The position numbers and the translations under genes were made by a program. Of a stretch of 58,940 bases of DNA, positions 31,828 through 40,410 are shown one piece after another. The stretch is taken from assembly GCA_902773995.1 (NCBI GenBank), contig CACYGL010000029.1, positions 1 through 58,940 on the forward strand, in the 5' to 3' direction. Positions within the stretch are counted from its first letter, which is position 1, and each line of letters starts with the position of its first letter. A model generated the notes under the pieces. It searched no databases. It was not told the origin of the DNA and saw only the letters and a list, made by a program, of their open reading frames with translations. Source of the DNA: an uncultured Coriobacteriaceae bacterium. GTDB lineage: Bacteria > Actinomycetota > Coriobacteriia > Coriobacteriales > Atopobiaceae.

Positions 31828-33672
31828 ATGCCCGAGAAGATTGAGGAGCTCGTCAGGAAGGCCGTCGCGGACGCACAGGAAGCGGGCGACCTGCCTGCCT
31901 TCGAGGTTGGGGACCTTGGCCTCGAGCGCCCCGCAGACGCCGACAACGGTGACTGGACCACCACGCTCGCCCTGCGCTCCGCCCGTCTTGCCCACATGGC
32001 GCCCCGCGCCATTGCCCAGGCAATCGTGAACCACATGGAGAAGGACCCCGGCATCTCCAAGGTCGAGGTCGCCGGTCCGGGTTTTGTGAACTTCTACCTC
32101 TCCGCCGCCGCCAACAACGAGGTCTTCCGCACGGTGCGCGAGCAGGGCCACGACTTTGGCCGCTCCAACATTGGCGCTGGCGAGAAGGTCCAGGTCGAGT
32201 TTGTCTCGGCCAACCCCGTGGGACCGCTCCACATTGGCCACGGCCGCTGGGCCGCCCTTGGCGACTCTCTCTGCCGCGTGATGGAACACGCCGGCTACAA
32301 CGTGGAGCGCGAGTACTACATCAACGACCACGGCAGCCAGATGGACGTCTTTGGCAACTCTGTCGCCGAGCGTTACCTGCAGCTCGCTCAGGTTGTCTCC
32401 GAGCGCGGCTGCTCGCTCGACGAGGCCGTGCAGGTGCTTCTCGATGACCGCAAGGCCTTCGTGAAGGACGAGGAGGACGCACACCCCGAGCTCCACCCCT
32501 TTATGGACGCCTTCAACAAGAACCTTGGCGGCAACGCCTATGGCGGCGACTACATCATCGACGTAGCCCGCCACTTCATGGAGACAGATGGCACCCGCTG
32601 GGTCGATGCAGACCCCAAGGAGCGCATGCTCGAGTTCCGCGAGCGCGGCTACAAGCTCATGCTCGAGTCCATAAAGAGCACGCTTGACGAGTCCCGCTGT
32701 CACTTTGACGTGTGGTTCTCCGAGCGCTCGCTCTATGAGAAGGGCGAGGACGGTACCTCGGCCGTTGACCGCGCCCTCGCGCGCCTGGACGAGATGGGCT
32801 ACCTCTACCGAGACGAGGACGGCGCGCTGTGGTTCCGCTCCACCGCGCTTGGCGACGACAAGGACCGCGTACTCATCAAGACAAACGGCGAATACACGTA
32901 CTTTGCCTCTGACGTGGCGTACCACTGGAACAAGTTCCAGCGCGTCGACCACGTGATTGACATCTGGGGCGCCGACCACCACGGCTACATCCAGCGCGTC
33001 GACTCCGCCTGCACGGCGCTTGGCTACCCCGGCAAGCTAGAGGTCCTTCTCGGCCAGCTCGTGAACCTGCTGCGCGATGGCGTGCCGGTGCGCATGTCCA
33101 AGCGCAAGGGCACAATGATTCCCTTCAAGGAGCTCATGGATGAGGTCGGCGTGGACGCCACACGCTACACGCTCATCTCCAAGTCGAGCAACCAGATGAT
33201 CGATTTCGACATCGAGAAGGTCAAGAAGCAGGACAACACCAACCCCGTCTACTACGTGCAGTACGCGCACGCGCGAATCTGCTCCATCCTGCGCAAGGGT
33301 GCCGGTGTTACTGCCGAGGAGGCCGAGAAGCTCGGCATGGACGAGGTCGCCAGGCGCGCGGTAGGCGAGGAGTACGACCTCTCTCTGCTCACTGACCCCA
33401 CCGAGGCTACGCTTGCCCGCAAGCTCTCGGAGTTTCCGGCGCTGGTGGAGGGCTGCGCGCGCGATCGCGCCCCCTTCCGCCTCACTCACTACGCCGAGGA
33501 GCTGGCAGGCGACTTCCACTCCTTCTACACCGTGTGCCAAGTGCTGCCCAGCAAGGGACGTCCGGTGGACGAGGGCCTTTCCAAGGCGCGTCTCGCCGCC
33601 GTGGACGCCACGCGCAGGGTGCTCGCCCTTACGCTCGAGTTCTGCGGGGTCCATGCGCCGCAGAGCATGTAG
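31828..33672 (+). CDS. argS: Arginyl-tRNA synthetase
   Basis: 614 residues. Class I synthetase charging tRNA-Arg. The N-terminal additional domain (1-115) is followed by SANPVGPLHIGHGR with the HIGH motif (135-138), the KMSKS equivalent MSKRKGT (423-429), and the DALR anticodon-binding domain ending DFHSFYTVCQVL...RVLALTLEFCGVHAP. ATG 31828 has CGGAAGGACGGGG upstream. No sign of damage. Confidence 0.97.
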   Translation: MPEKIEELVRKAVADAQEAGDLPAFEVGDLGLERPADADNGDWTTTLALRSARLAHMAPRAIAQAIVNHMEKDPGISKVEVAGPGFVNFYLSAAANNEVFRTVREQGHDFGRSNIGAGEKVQVEFVSANPVGPLHIGHGRWAALGDSLCRVMEHAGYNVEREYYINDHGSQMDVFGNSVAERYLQLAQVVSERGCSLDEAVQVLLDDRKAFVKDEEDAHPELHPFMDAFNKNLGGNAYGGDYIIDVARHFMETDGTRWVDADPKERMLEFRERGYKLMLESIKSTLDESRCHFDVWFSERSLYEKGEDGTSAVDRALARLDEMGYLYRDEDGALWFRSTALGDDKDRVLIKTNGEYTYFASDVAYHWNKFQRVDHVIDIWGADHHGYIQRVDSACTALGYPGKLEVLLGQLVNLLRDGVPVRMSKRKGTMIPFKELMDEVGVDATRYTLISKSSNQMIDFDIEKVKKQDNTNPVYYVQYAHARICSILRKGAGVTAEEAEKLGMDEVARRAVGEEYDLSLLTDPTEATLARKLSEFPALVEGCARDRAPFRLTHYAEELAGDFHSFYTVCQVLPSKGRPVDEGLSKARLAAVDATRRVLALTLEFCGVHAPQSM

Positions 33673-33746
33673 CGTGCCGCCCAGACCCCGGTTTGGTACC
33701 GTCGGACCAACTGTAAGTTCCCGTAGCAATCTCAAAGAATGTGCAG

Positions 33747-33775
33747 TTGTTTCGGCGCTTTATACCAACTAATAT
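33747..33775 (+). promoter_or_regulatory. Promoter of the tandem MarR gene
   Basis: TTGTTT, 17-bp spacer, TAATAT in a distinctly AT-rich patch before the regulator gene. Confidence 0.5.
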
Positions 33776-33879
33776 ATAATTGTTCTTTAAAGAGGGTCGC
33801 GGGTTAGCTACGGGCGCATGGCGCCTGACACTACAACGTCGTCCCATATGTCGGGGTGCGGCTAGAGAAGGTGGGCCTT

Positions 33880-34566
33880 GTGGACCTGCGCGAGTACATG
33901 TCAGTACGCAGAGCGTACAACCTCGTGCGTCAGTCACAGCCTGCGCGTGACAGACTCACGTTCGAGGAGTTTGCGGTTCTCTGCCGCCTGCAGGTGGCAG
34001 GGGAGCCCATGAAGACTTCTGCCATCGCCGAGTACCAGGGGGCGTTGCGGCCTACCATGACGCATCGCACGAACCACCTGGCCGATCTTGGGTTCATCTC
34101 TCGCGGCGAGGGGGGCGTGGACCGCCGTAACGTCGTATGCATCATCACGCCAGAGGGGAGTGACTGCGTAGACAAGCTCTCCGAGCTTACCTGCAAGGAG
34201 ATACTGCCTGGTCAGCCGCTTTCTCGCACGCTTCCCGAGCGCATTGTCAAATACGTTGACGCCATGGGTTCGGTCTTTGCCAAGGCGGGAGACCTCGTGC
34301 TTCTCGCCATGTATGCCGAGGACGCGCAACCGGTCACGGTCACAAGGCTCGTCGAGGCGCTGGGGCTCCTGCAGCCCACGGTCTCCATGTCCGTCTCGTC
34401 CCTTGTGCTGGAGGGGCTTATCGAGCGTGGGCCGTCACGGGCGTCTGGCCTTGTGCTTACGCCTCAGGGCAGCAGGCGCGCGGCATTCCTTGCCGCTCGC
34501 ATTGCGGAGGTTGTGGTCAAGCGCCGTCCTAGGAACCAGAAGCCTGAGGGACAGACGGAAGAGTAG
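33880..34566 (+). CDS. Regulator with two MarR-like winged-helix domains
   Basis: 228 residues. The first winged helix spans about residues 20-105 (FEEFAVLCRLQVAGEPMKTSAIAE, then RPTMTHRTNHLADLGFI). A second, shorter one spans about 135-215 (DLVLLAMYAEDAQPVTVTRLVEAL, then QPTVSMSVSSLVLEGLI). Most MarR proteins have one such domain and dimerise; two in a chain would give a pseudo-dimer. GTG 33880 is preferred because AGAGAAGGTGGG precedes it; GTG 33856 is the alternative. A basic tail (KRRPRNQKP) may touch DNA. It lies between argS and rho with no obvious target. Confidence 0.75.
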   Translation: MDLREYMSVRRAYNLVRQSQPARDRLTFEEFAVLCRLQVAGEPMKTSAIAEYQGALRPTMTHRTNHLADLGFISRGEGGVDRRNVVCIITPEGSDCVDKLSELTCKEILPGQPLSRTLPERIVKYVDAMGSVFAKAGDLVLLAMYAEDAQPVTVTRLVEALGLLQPTVSMSVSSLVLEGLIERGPSRASGLVLTPQGSRRAAFLAARIAEVVVKRRPRNQKPEGQTEE

Positions 34567-34863
34567 CGCCGGGCGGGCGGTAGCGTTACCTTGGGCTCGT
34601 TTTGTGGCCTCAACGTGCATGCATGCGCATGTCGTGCTATAGTGACCCCAACGCGGCGTCCTATACGCAAGCTTCTGATGTATGTATGCACGTCGCAACA
34701 AACCCCTCCTTGCATGTGATGGACGGCTCTCTTGCAGCCGTCTCGGAGCCGTGCCGAGGGGACGCATCGAGCAACGCGGCCTTAACGAAGCCCATCAATC
34801 AATTAATTTGCACGACGGTTTGGCGCGCCACGCGTCCCGCGTGAGAGTGAAAGGTAAAACAGC
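34567..34863 (+). promoter_or_regulatory. rho leader region
   Basis: 297 bp without a gene. It contains TATAGT (a -10 candidate near 34639), a 7-bp hairpin GACGGCT/AGCCGTC at 34722-34742, and AT-rich sequence before the rho start. Rho genes are commonly autoregulated through such leaders; this is an inference. Confidence 0.4.
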
Positions 34864-37098
34864 ATGGCAGACGAGACGCCCGTGGATTTTATGGGTGCTA
34901 CCCCGGCGGAGGTTCCCGAGGAGGCGCCCAAGCCCAGGCGTCGCCGTCGTACGCGCGCAGAGATCGAGGCAGACAAGCTTGCAAAGGCTGCCGCCGCTGA
35001 GGCTGCGCCTGCGGATGGCCAACCTTCTGCGGAAGAGGCGCCCAAGCCCAGGCGCCGCCGGACTTCTAAGAAGAAGGCCGAGGATGCCGGTACGGCACAG
35101 GGCGAGCTTCCGCTTGAGGCGGCGCCGGCGGCCCCCGTGGCACCGGGCGCCGCGCCAGAGGAAGCACCAAAGCCCAGGCGCCGCCGCCGCACGCGTGCCC
35201 AGATAGAGGCGGACGAGAAAGCCAAGGCAGAGGCGGCTTCGCGTGCGGCAAGTGCCCCCGTAGAGTCTCCCGTGCAGGAGTCTTCGGAACACGTCACTGA
35301 GGAGCAGCCTGCGCCCAAGCCTCGTCGTCGCCGCCGCACGCGTGCCCAGATTGAGGCGGATGAGCGTGCCAAGGAAGAGGCGGCCAAGAGCGAATCTGCC
35401 GCACCCGAGCACCACGAGCCCAATCCCGCAGAGGTTTCCGAGCACGAACAGCATGCCGAGAATGAGCAGCATATCGAGCACGAACAGCCAAGCTTCTCGG
35501 AGATGACGCGCCTTACGCAGGAGGCAACGCAGGCAAGCTCGGTACCTGCCCCCATGCCCGCGTCAACGCTTGCCGAGGCCGACCATGCTGGCGAGCAGCA
35601 AAACCACTACCAGCGGCAGCCTCGCGAGTACAGCCAACGCCCGGAGCAGCAGGGCCAGCAGCAGGGCCGCCGCCGTCGCGTAAGCTACAACAACAACTCC
35701 GGCAATAATCGCTTTAACAACAATGGCGGAGAAGGAAACAGCTTCAACCGCCGCAACCAGCAGAACCACAAGCAGCACAATCGTCACAACGGCCAACAGA
35801 CCCAAACCCAACCCTCGCTTACCCGTGACGAGCTGCAGGCCATGAAGGTGGCTGACCTCCGCGCCAAGGCCGCCGAGCTAGGCGTCGAGTACGTTGGGGT
35901 CCACAAGTCTGACCTTGTCGAGGCCGTGTATCGGGCGGCAGCTGCTGCCGAGGGTTTCCACCCCGTTGACGGCATCCTTGAGATTGGCAACGCCGGCGCT
36001 GGCTGGATTCGTACCGGCAATTACATGAAGGGCGACAACGACGCCTACGTGAGCCAACAGTTCATTCGCAACTACTCGCTGCGCCCGGGCGACCGCGTGG
36101 AGGGAACGGTTGGTCCTGCTCGCACTAATACCAAGTACCCCGCCCAGTATCCGCCCCTTATCGCCATCGCGCACGTAAACGGTCGCGACCCCGAGTCGAT
36201 GAAGAGCCGCCCGCGCTTCCGCGACCTCACCCCCATCTATCCCAATGAGCGCCTGGTCATGGAGTGCGGCAGAGACTCCATTACCGGCCGTGCCATCGAT
36301 CTTGTCGCCCCCATTGGCAAGGGCCAGCGCGGTCTTATCGTGAGCCCGCCCAAGGCAGGCAAGACCACGGTGCTTAAGAAGATCTGCCAGTCCATCGCTG
36401 CCAACAATCCCGAGGTGCACCTTGTCTGCCTGCTTGTGGACGAGCGCCCCGAGGAAGTCACCGACATGCAGCGCTCCATTCACGGCGAGGTTGTGGCGTC
36501 GACCTTCGACATGCCGGCAGAGAACCACACTGCCGTGTCCGAGCTGGTCATCGAGCACGCTAAGAGGCTCGTGGAGCTTGGCGAGGACGTTGTGGTGGTG
36601 CTCGACTCCATCACGCGCCTGGCCCGTGCGTACAACCTTGCGCAGCCTGCGAGCGGCCGCATCCTTTCCGGCGGCGTTGACTCCGCGGCGCTCTATCCGC
36701 CCAAGAAGTTCCTGGGTGCTGCCCGCAACATCGAGAACGGCGGCTCGCTCACGATCATCGCCTCTGCGCTGGTGGACACCGGCTCCAAGATGGACGAGGT
36801 CATCTTCGAGGAGTTCAAGGGCACCGGCAACATGGAGCTCAAGCTTGACCGCGAGCTGGCCGACAAGCGCATCTTCCCCGCAATCGACCCGGTCTCCTCG
36901 GGTACCCGCAATGAGGACCTGCTCCTGCCCGCCGAGCTCACGCCCTTCGTATGGGGTATCCGCCGCGTGCTCGCCAACATGAACAACACCGAGCGTGCGG
37001 CTTCCGCGCTGGTCAAGGGCCTCAAGGCCACCAACTCCAACGAGGAGTTCCTCATACGCTCGGCCAAGAAGGCCGCGCAGAGCGAGTATGTGATGTAG
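34864..37098 (+). CDS. rho: Transcription termination factor Rho with long disordered N-terminus
   Basis: 744 residues, against about 420 for E. coli Rho. Residues 1-170 contain four copies of a motif with APKPRRRR (near 21, 59, 101, 150), three continuing RTRAxIEADxxAK. Residues 180-315 are rich in His, Gln and Asn with Arg patches. From 318 (TRDELQAMKVADLRAKA) the standard protein follows: the RNA-binding cold-shock fold, Walker A PPKAGKTT (about 495), LLVDERPEEVTD and DSITRLARAYN. The hexameric helicase ends transcription; extra basic N-terminal regions in high-GC actinobacterial Rho bind RNA, and the Asn/Gln part could favour condensates (inference). ATG 34864 has GAAAGG upstream. Confidence 0.96.
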   Translation: MADETPVDFMGATPAEVPEEAPKPRRRRRTRAEIEADKLAKAAAAEAAPADGQPSAEEAPKPRRRRTSKKKAEDAGTAQGELPLEAAPAAPVAPGAAPEEAPKPRRRRRTRAQIEADEKAKAEAASRAASAPVESPVQESSEHVTEEQPAPKPRRRRRTRAQIEADERAKEEAAKSESAAPEHHEPNPAEVSEHEQHAENEQHIEHEQPSFSEMTRLTQEATQASSVPAPMPASTLAEADHAGEQQNHYQRQPREYSQRPEQQGQQQGRRRRVSYNNNSGNNRFNNNGGEGNSFNRRNQQNHKQHNRHNGQQTQTQPSLTRDELQAMKVADLRAKAAELGVEYVGVHKSDLVEAVYRAAAAAEGFHPVDGILEIGNAGAGWIRTGNYMKGDNDAYVSQQFIRNYSLRPGDRVEGTVGPARTNTKYPAQYPPLIAIAHVNGRDPESMKSRPRFRDLTPIYPNERLVMECGRDSITGRAIDLVAPIGKGQRGLIVSPPKAGKTTVLKKICQSIAANNPEVHLVCLLVDERPEEVTDMQRSIHGEVVASTFDMPAENHTAVSELVIEHAKRLVELGEDVVVVLDSITRLARAYNLAQPASGRILSGGVDSAALYPPKKFLGAARNIENGGSLTIIASALVDTGSKMDEVIFEEFKGTGNMELKLDRELADKRIFPAIDPVSSGTRNEDLLLPAELTPFVWGIRRVLANMNNTERAASALVKGLKATNSNEEFLIRSAKKAAQSEYVM

Positions 37099-37128
37099 GT
37101 CTCGGCATTAGCTCTTACTCGTTGCGAT

Positions 37129-37171
37129 TACGTCCCCCGGCGATAAAGCATGACGCCGGGGCGTATTTTTT
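37129..37171 (+). terminator. Terminator of rho
   Basis: ACGTCCCCCGGCG pairs with CGCCGGGGCGT around an 11-nt loop, followed by ATTTTTT. Confidence 0.85.
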
Positions 37172-37180
37172 GCAGGGATT

Positions 37181-37363
37181 GCGTACGAGAAGCTCCCTCC
37201 GGCGCCGTTATGGCGCCGGAGGGAGCTTTGCCGCAGCGGATGGGTACAAAAGGGGTCCTCGGGCGTCAAATTGACGCCCGAAGGAGCGTTGTCGCAGCAA
37301 TCACGTACAAAACCGCACTTCCGGCGCCGTTTTGGCGCCGGAGAGCGCGTTGTCGCAGCTGCA
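37181..37363. repeat. Three tandem 61-bp hairpin units with covarying stems
   Basis: Units start at 37181, 37242 and 37303, exactly 61 bp apart by the shared GTAC. Each has GTAC(G/A)A, a perfect hairpin and TTG(C/T)CGCAG. The stems differ but stay paired: CCGGCGCC/GGCGCCGG in units 1 and 3, CGGGCGTC/GACGCCCG in unit 2. In unit 1 the stem extends to 16 bp. Orientation is opposite to the 3972 array. Confidence 0.85.
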
Positions 37364-37379
37364 GCGATGCGTCCCCGTC

Positions 37380-38165
37380 CTACTCGCCTGCGCATGCGGT
37401 GAAGAGAAGGTCCTGCGCCCGCATGACCCAGCTCGCAGGCAGGACCTTCGCCACGACGCTCGCCGCCATCATGTCCGGCGAGGTCACGCAGGTGGAGCGC
37501 CCCAGCACCGCCGCATGCAGCGCCTTTCTCACAACGTCCGCGGGCTTCTCGTAGCCAATAGTGGTCATGCGGCGCACCTCCCGCGCGTCGCCTGGGTTGG
37601 CGAGAAAGCCTGTCTCCATGAACTTGGGGCACACGGCGCACACGTGAATGCCCACGGGTCCAAGCTCGTAGTCGAGGGTGCGCGAGAGATCCACCACAAA
37701 GCGCTTGGTCGCTGAGTAGGTCGAGAGACCCGGCTGGGGGATGAGCCCCGCAATCGACGCCATGTTCACCACGCGCGATCCGGCAATCATGTGCGGTAGG
37801 CAGTGATAGGTGGCCTCGACCACGGCAAGGCAGTTTAGGCGCACCATGTTGCCCTCGTCCTCCTCCGAGATCTGGCCAAAGTCGCCAAACTTGCCAAAGC
37901 CGGCGCTGTTCACAAGCCATTGCACCGTGGGAGCCTCTTCCTCCAGAGCGTCGTGCAGGCACTCATAGGAGGAGCGCTTTGTGAGGTCAAGTGCAAACAC
38001 GCGCACGGGCGTTGCGGTTTGCTCAGCAATCACCTCAAGTGCCTCGGCGTTTCTCGCAATGACCCAAATCTGGTCGAGAGGACCGCCCGCCCCGCGGTCA
38101 AACTGGCGGACAAACTCGCGCCCAACTCCCGATGAGGCCCCCGTAACCACCGCAATGTTGGCCAT
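37380..38165 (-). CDS. Short-chain dehydrogenase/reductase
   Basis: 261 residues of a classical SDR. Nucleotide-binding TGASSGVGRE (8-17), a DLT acid motif, the NSAGFG segment, and the catalytic Ser/Tyr/Lys set (NMASIAGLIP...YSATKRFV). NAD(P)-dependent cytoplasmic oxidoreductase; substrate not inferable. ATG 38165 follows GGGGAGGG; it ends next to the 61-bp repeats. Confidence 0.88.
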   Translation of the reverse strand: MANIAVVTGASSGVGREFVRQFDRGAGGPLDQIWVIARNAEALEVIAEQTATPVRVFALDLTKRSSYECLHDALEEEAPTVQWLVNSAGFGKFGDFGQISEEDEGNMVRLNCLAVVEATYHCLPHMIAGSRVVNMASIAGLIPQPGLSTYSATKRFVVDLSRTLDYELGPVGIHVCAVCPKFMETGFLANPGDAREVRRMTTIGYEKPADVVRKALHAAVLGRSTCVTSPDMMAASVVAKVLPASWVMRAQDLLFTACAGE

Positions 38166-38400
38166 TTTGCCCTCCCCATAACAATTCCCTGCTTGCATTT
38201 GGCGTGGTGAAAAGTATAGTCTGATACGTAGTTTTCATGACACGTGAGTGTCGCGACGGCACATGCAGCCAAAGACGAACAACGCCGTTGCTCACCTGCG
38301 CGCATCCATCCTTGTGGGTTGCGTGCTATAGGTCACAGGTAGCCCTGTTCGTCTAACGCTGTACTGCCTCGAAGCAATGGGCATCGGGAGGTGCAGCAAG

Positions 38401-39723
38401 ATGACGTGCAGGAGGAGCCCAGCGGTTGTCGCAGGCCTTCTCGGCGTTGCTACCCTTGGTACACCCGCACCCGCCTTTGCAGCAGAGGGTCTTGCCCCTT
38501 TGGATGCGCTTTCGAGCATCGACCTTTCAAGTGTTGACCTCACGAGCCTCGACGTCGACACCGCCAACGCGCTTATCGTGAGCTTTGCCGGAGGCGTCCT
38601 TGTCACCATTGGCACCTATGCGCTGATAAATGCCATCGCGCGCAGCCGTGCGGCAGCAAGCCAGTGCGATGCCAGCCAAGAGGGTGAAGAGGCCGCAGAG
38701 GATACCGAACAGAGCGACGTCCCTCGCGCCGCGCACGCGCCGCGCCACATGCGCCCAGAAGACTGGGAGCGCATTGGCCGCCTCAGCTCTGCGGAGAAGG
38801 CCGAGGAGGTCTCGGAGGCCGCTTTTGGCAGCAGCGCCAAGGGCCGGCATGCCGCCCGAGACTACGAGGACATCGCCGAGAACTACGTGAGCAAGCAGAC
38901 CTTCCGCCAGCGTATGGCAACGCGCGCGCAGGGTGTGGCCGCAACCCTCTCGGCTCGCATAGACGCCAACCGCATGGACGGTCTTCCCGTGATCGAGCGC
39001 GCGGACGGCTCGGTGGGAGACGTGGGAACCACGTGGTGGACAGCAGCGGTTGGTCCTTCTATCTCTGGGCCCATCAACATGGATGAGGCGGCGGAGGACG
39101 CTATTCCTTCCGAGTTTGGCTCCGCGGGCATCGACGACCTGCAGTTCATGTCGGCTGGCCCACGCGACATCTCACGCCGCGTTGCCCCCGTTGAGGAGGA
39201 CGCGTACCCGGAGAAGCGAAGCGTCGAGGACGTCACGGAAGACGACTGGGATCGCGCGCTCAAGGCCATGGACGAGAAGATCCATGGCAGGGGGTCCGCA
39301 GTTCCAGCACCTGTGACCGTCGCCGCATCGCCTTCTCCAAAGGTCGCCGCGCCTGCGCCGCTCGAGCCCTTCTCGGATTGCGTGGGCGACGAGGACTCGC
39401 TCGACGAGCCGGACGGCATCGAGCAGGACACGCAGTTCCTCTACTTCAGGCCACCCGCTGGACACCCGGAGGTTGTGGATACCGAGACCTACGTTGACTA
39501 CCTGGTTGCCGAGGAGTTCTCGCGCAACCCCTCCGCCGCTGTCCGCAGGTCCTCCCGCGACTACCTGCGCGTCATCGAGGGCGGCACCCAGACCTCGTCG
39601 CTGCGCGCCCAGGGACGCCACATGGGCTCGAGCGGGAGCGATGCTGCCACTCCTGACGGGTACCGGCCGCGTCACTTTGCTGGTGAGACGCCCGTCTCGC
39701 ACGCCGAGGCACTGGAGGCGTGA
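38401..39723 (+). CDS. Secreted or membrane-anchored protein of unknown function
   Basis: 440 residues from ATG 38401 (GGGAGGTG 8 nt upstream; an in-frame start at 38377 has no such site). The N-terminus looks like a signal peptide (MTCRRSPAVVAGLLGVATLG, cleavage after PAFA near residue 27). A predicted helix at 57-80 (ALIVSFAGGVLVTIGTYALI) would anchor it. The remaining 360 residues are hydrophilic, rich in Asp, Glu, Ala and Arg and mostly without hydrophobic core, ending in a Ser/Gly-rich tail. I recognise no domain. Topology could be cytoplasmic tail or surface-exposed tail. The downstream VanZ-like gene overlaps its stop (TGATG). Confidence 0.7.
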   Translation: MTCRRSPAVVAGLLGVATLGTPAPAFAAEGLAPLDALSSIDLSSVDLTSLDVDTANALIVSFAGGVLVTIGTYALINAIARSRAAASQCDASQEGEEAAEDTEQSDVPRAAHAPRHMRPEDWERIGRLSSAEKAEEVSEAAFGSSAKGRHAARDYEDIAENYVSKQTFRQRMATRAQGVAATLSARIDANRMDGLPVIERADGSVGDVGTTWWTAAVGPSISGPINMDEAAEDAIPSEFGSAGIDDLQFMSAGPRDISRRVAPVEEDAYPEKRSVEDVTEDDWDRALKAMDEKIHGRGSAVPAPVTVAASPSPKVAAPAPLEPFSDCVGDEDSLDEPDGIEQDTQFLYFRPPAGHPEVVDTETYVDYLVAEEFSRNPSAAVRRSSRDYLRVIEGGTQTSSLRAQGRHMGSSGSDAATPDGYRPRHFAGETPVSHAEALEA

Positions 39724-40220
39724 TGCGAGAAGGGATGGGGGAGTCCTCGAGGTCCGCATACGGACGACTTGGGACGAGCACCCACCACAAGAGGTGGGTG
39801 CTCGTCTTCTGCCTGTGGGTTGCCTTCGTGTGGGGCCACTCGCTCGTGCAAGGGCCGGAATCGTCGCTTGAGAGCTCGCGCGTGGTGGCCATTGTGGCGC
39901 CGCTTCTCAACGCACTGGGCGTCACGGGCGAGGCGGCCATGAGCTTTGCCGTGCGCAAAACGGCCCACTTCCTCGAGTACGCGGTCCTCGGCGCCCTGGG
40001 CGTGCCGGCCTTTCTTCTCCCTGCGCGCGAGGGGAGGTTTCCGCGCTGGCTTGGCCCTCTGGTGGTTGCCCTCATCCCTGTGGCAGACGAGACAATCCAA
40101 CGCTTTGTGCCTGGGAGGGAGTCCTCTCCTAGAGACGTTCTCATAGACCTTTGCGGCGCCGCCGTTGGCACGCTTGTGGTTTCGCTTATCTTGCGACACA
40201 GAGATGCCAGGGCTGCTTAG
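39723..40220 (+). CDS. VanZ-like membrane protein
   Basis: 165 residues with four hydrophobic segments (about 25-42, 80-100, 110-125, 140-160). RKTAHFLEYAVLGAL in the middle is the VanZ-family signature, and PVADETIQRFVPGRESSPRDVLID is the usual second block. VanZ proteins give low-level teicoplanin resistance in the VanA cluster, but most homologues are of unknown function. ATG 39723 overlaps the preceding stop as TGATG, so translation is coupled to the unknown membrane protein. No van ligase or dehydrogenase cluster is present here. Confidence 0.85.
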   Translation: MREGMGESSRSAYGRLGTSTHHKRWVLVFCLWVAFVWGHSLVQGPESSLESSRVVAIVAPLLNALGVTGEAAMSFAVRKTAHFLEYAVLGALGVPAFLLPAREGRFPRWLGPLVVALIPVADETIQRFVPGRESSPRDVLIDLCGAAVGTLVVSLILRHRDARAA

Positions 40221-40410
40221 AAGGCACCTCTGCCCATAGGGAAGCAAACATCGCAACGTATTCCCAGCTCTCGCATGTTACAAAGCGGCTTCATGTGTTA
40301 CGTCTCGAATAAGCTTTCAGGTACGGCGCTCGCGCCCCCGTCTCCCTTCCATACAGTTGTCCACAACTTCCGCGTGGGAACCCGCGCGGCCAAGACAAGG
40401 GAGGGTACGT

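Noticed and set aside
37181..37363. Integron attC sites, because of the roughly 60-bp imperfect palindromes
   Set aside because: No integrase, no gene cassettes and no attC core sites at the unit ends.
39723..40220. Glycopeptide resistance cluster on the basis of VanZ and a D-lactate-type dehydrogenase
   Set aside because: The dehydrogenase lies 20 kb away and is broken, and no D-Ala-D-Lac ligase or VanX is present.
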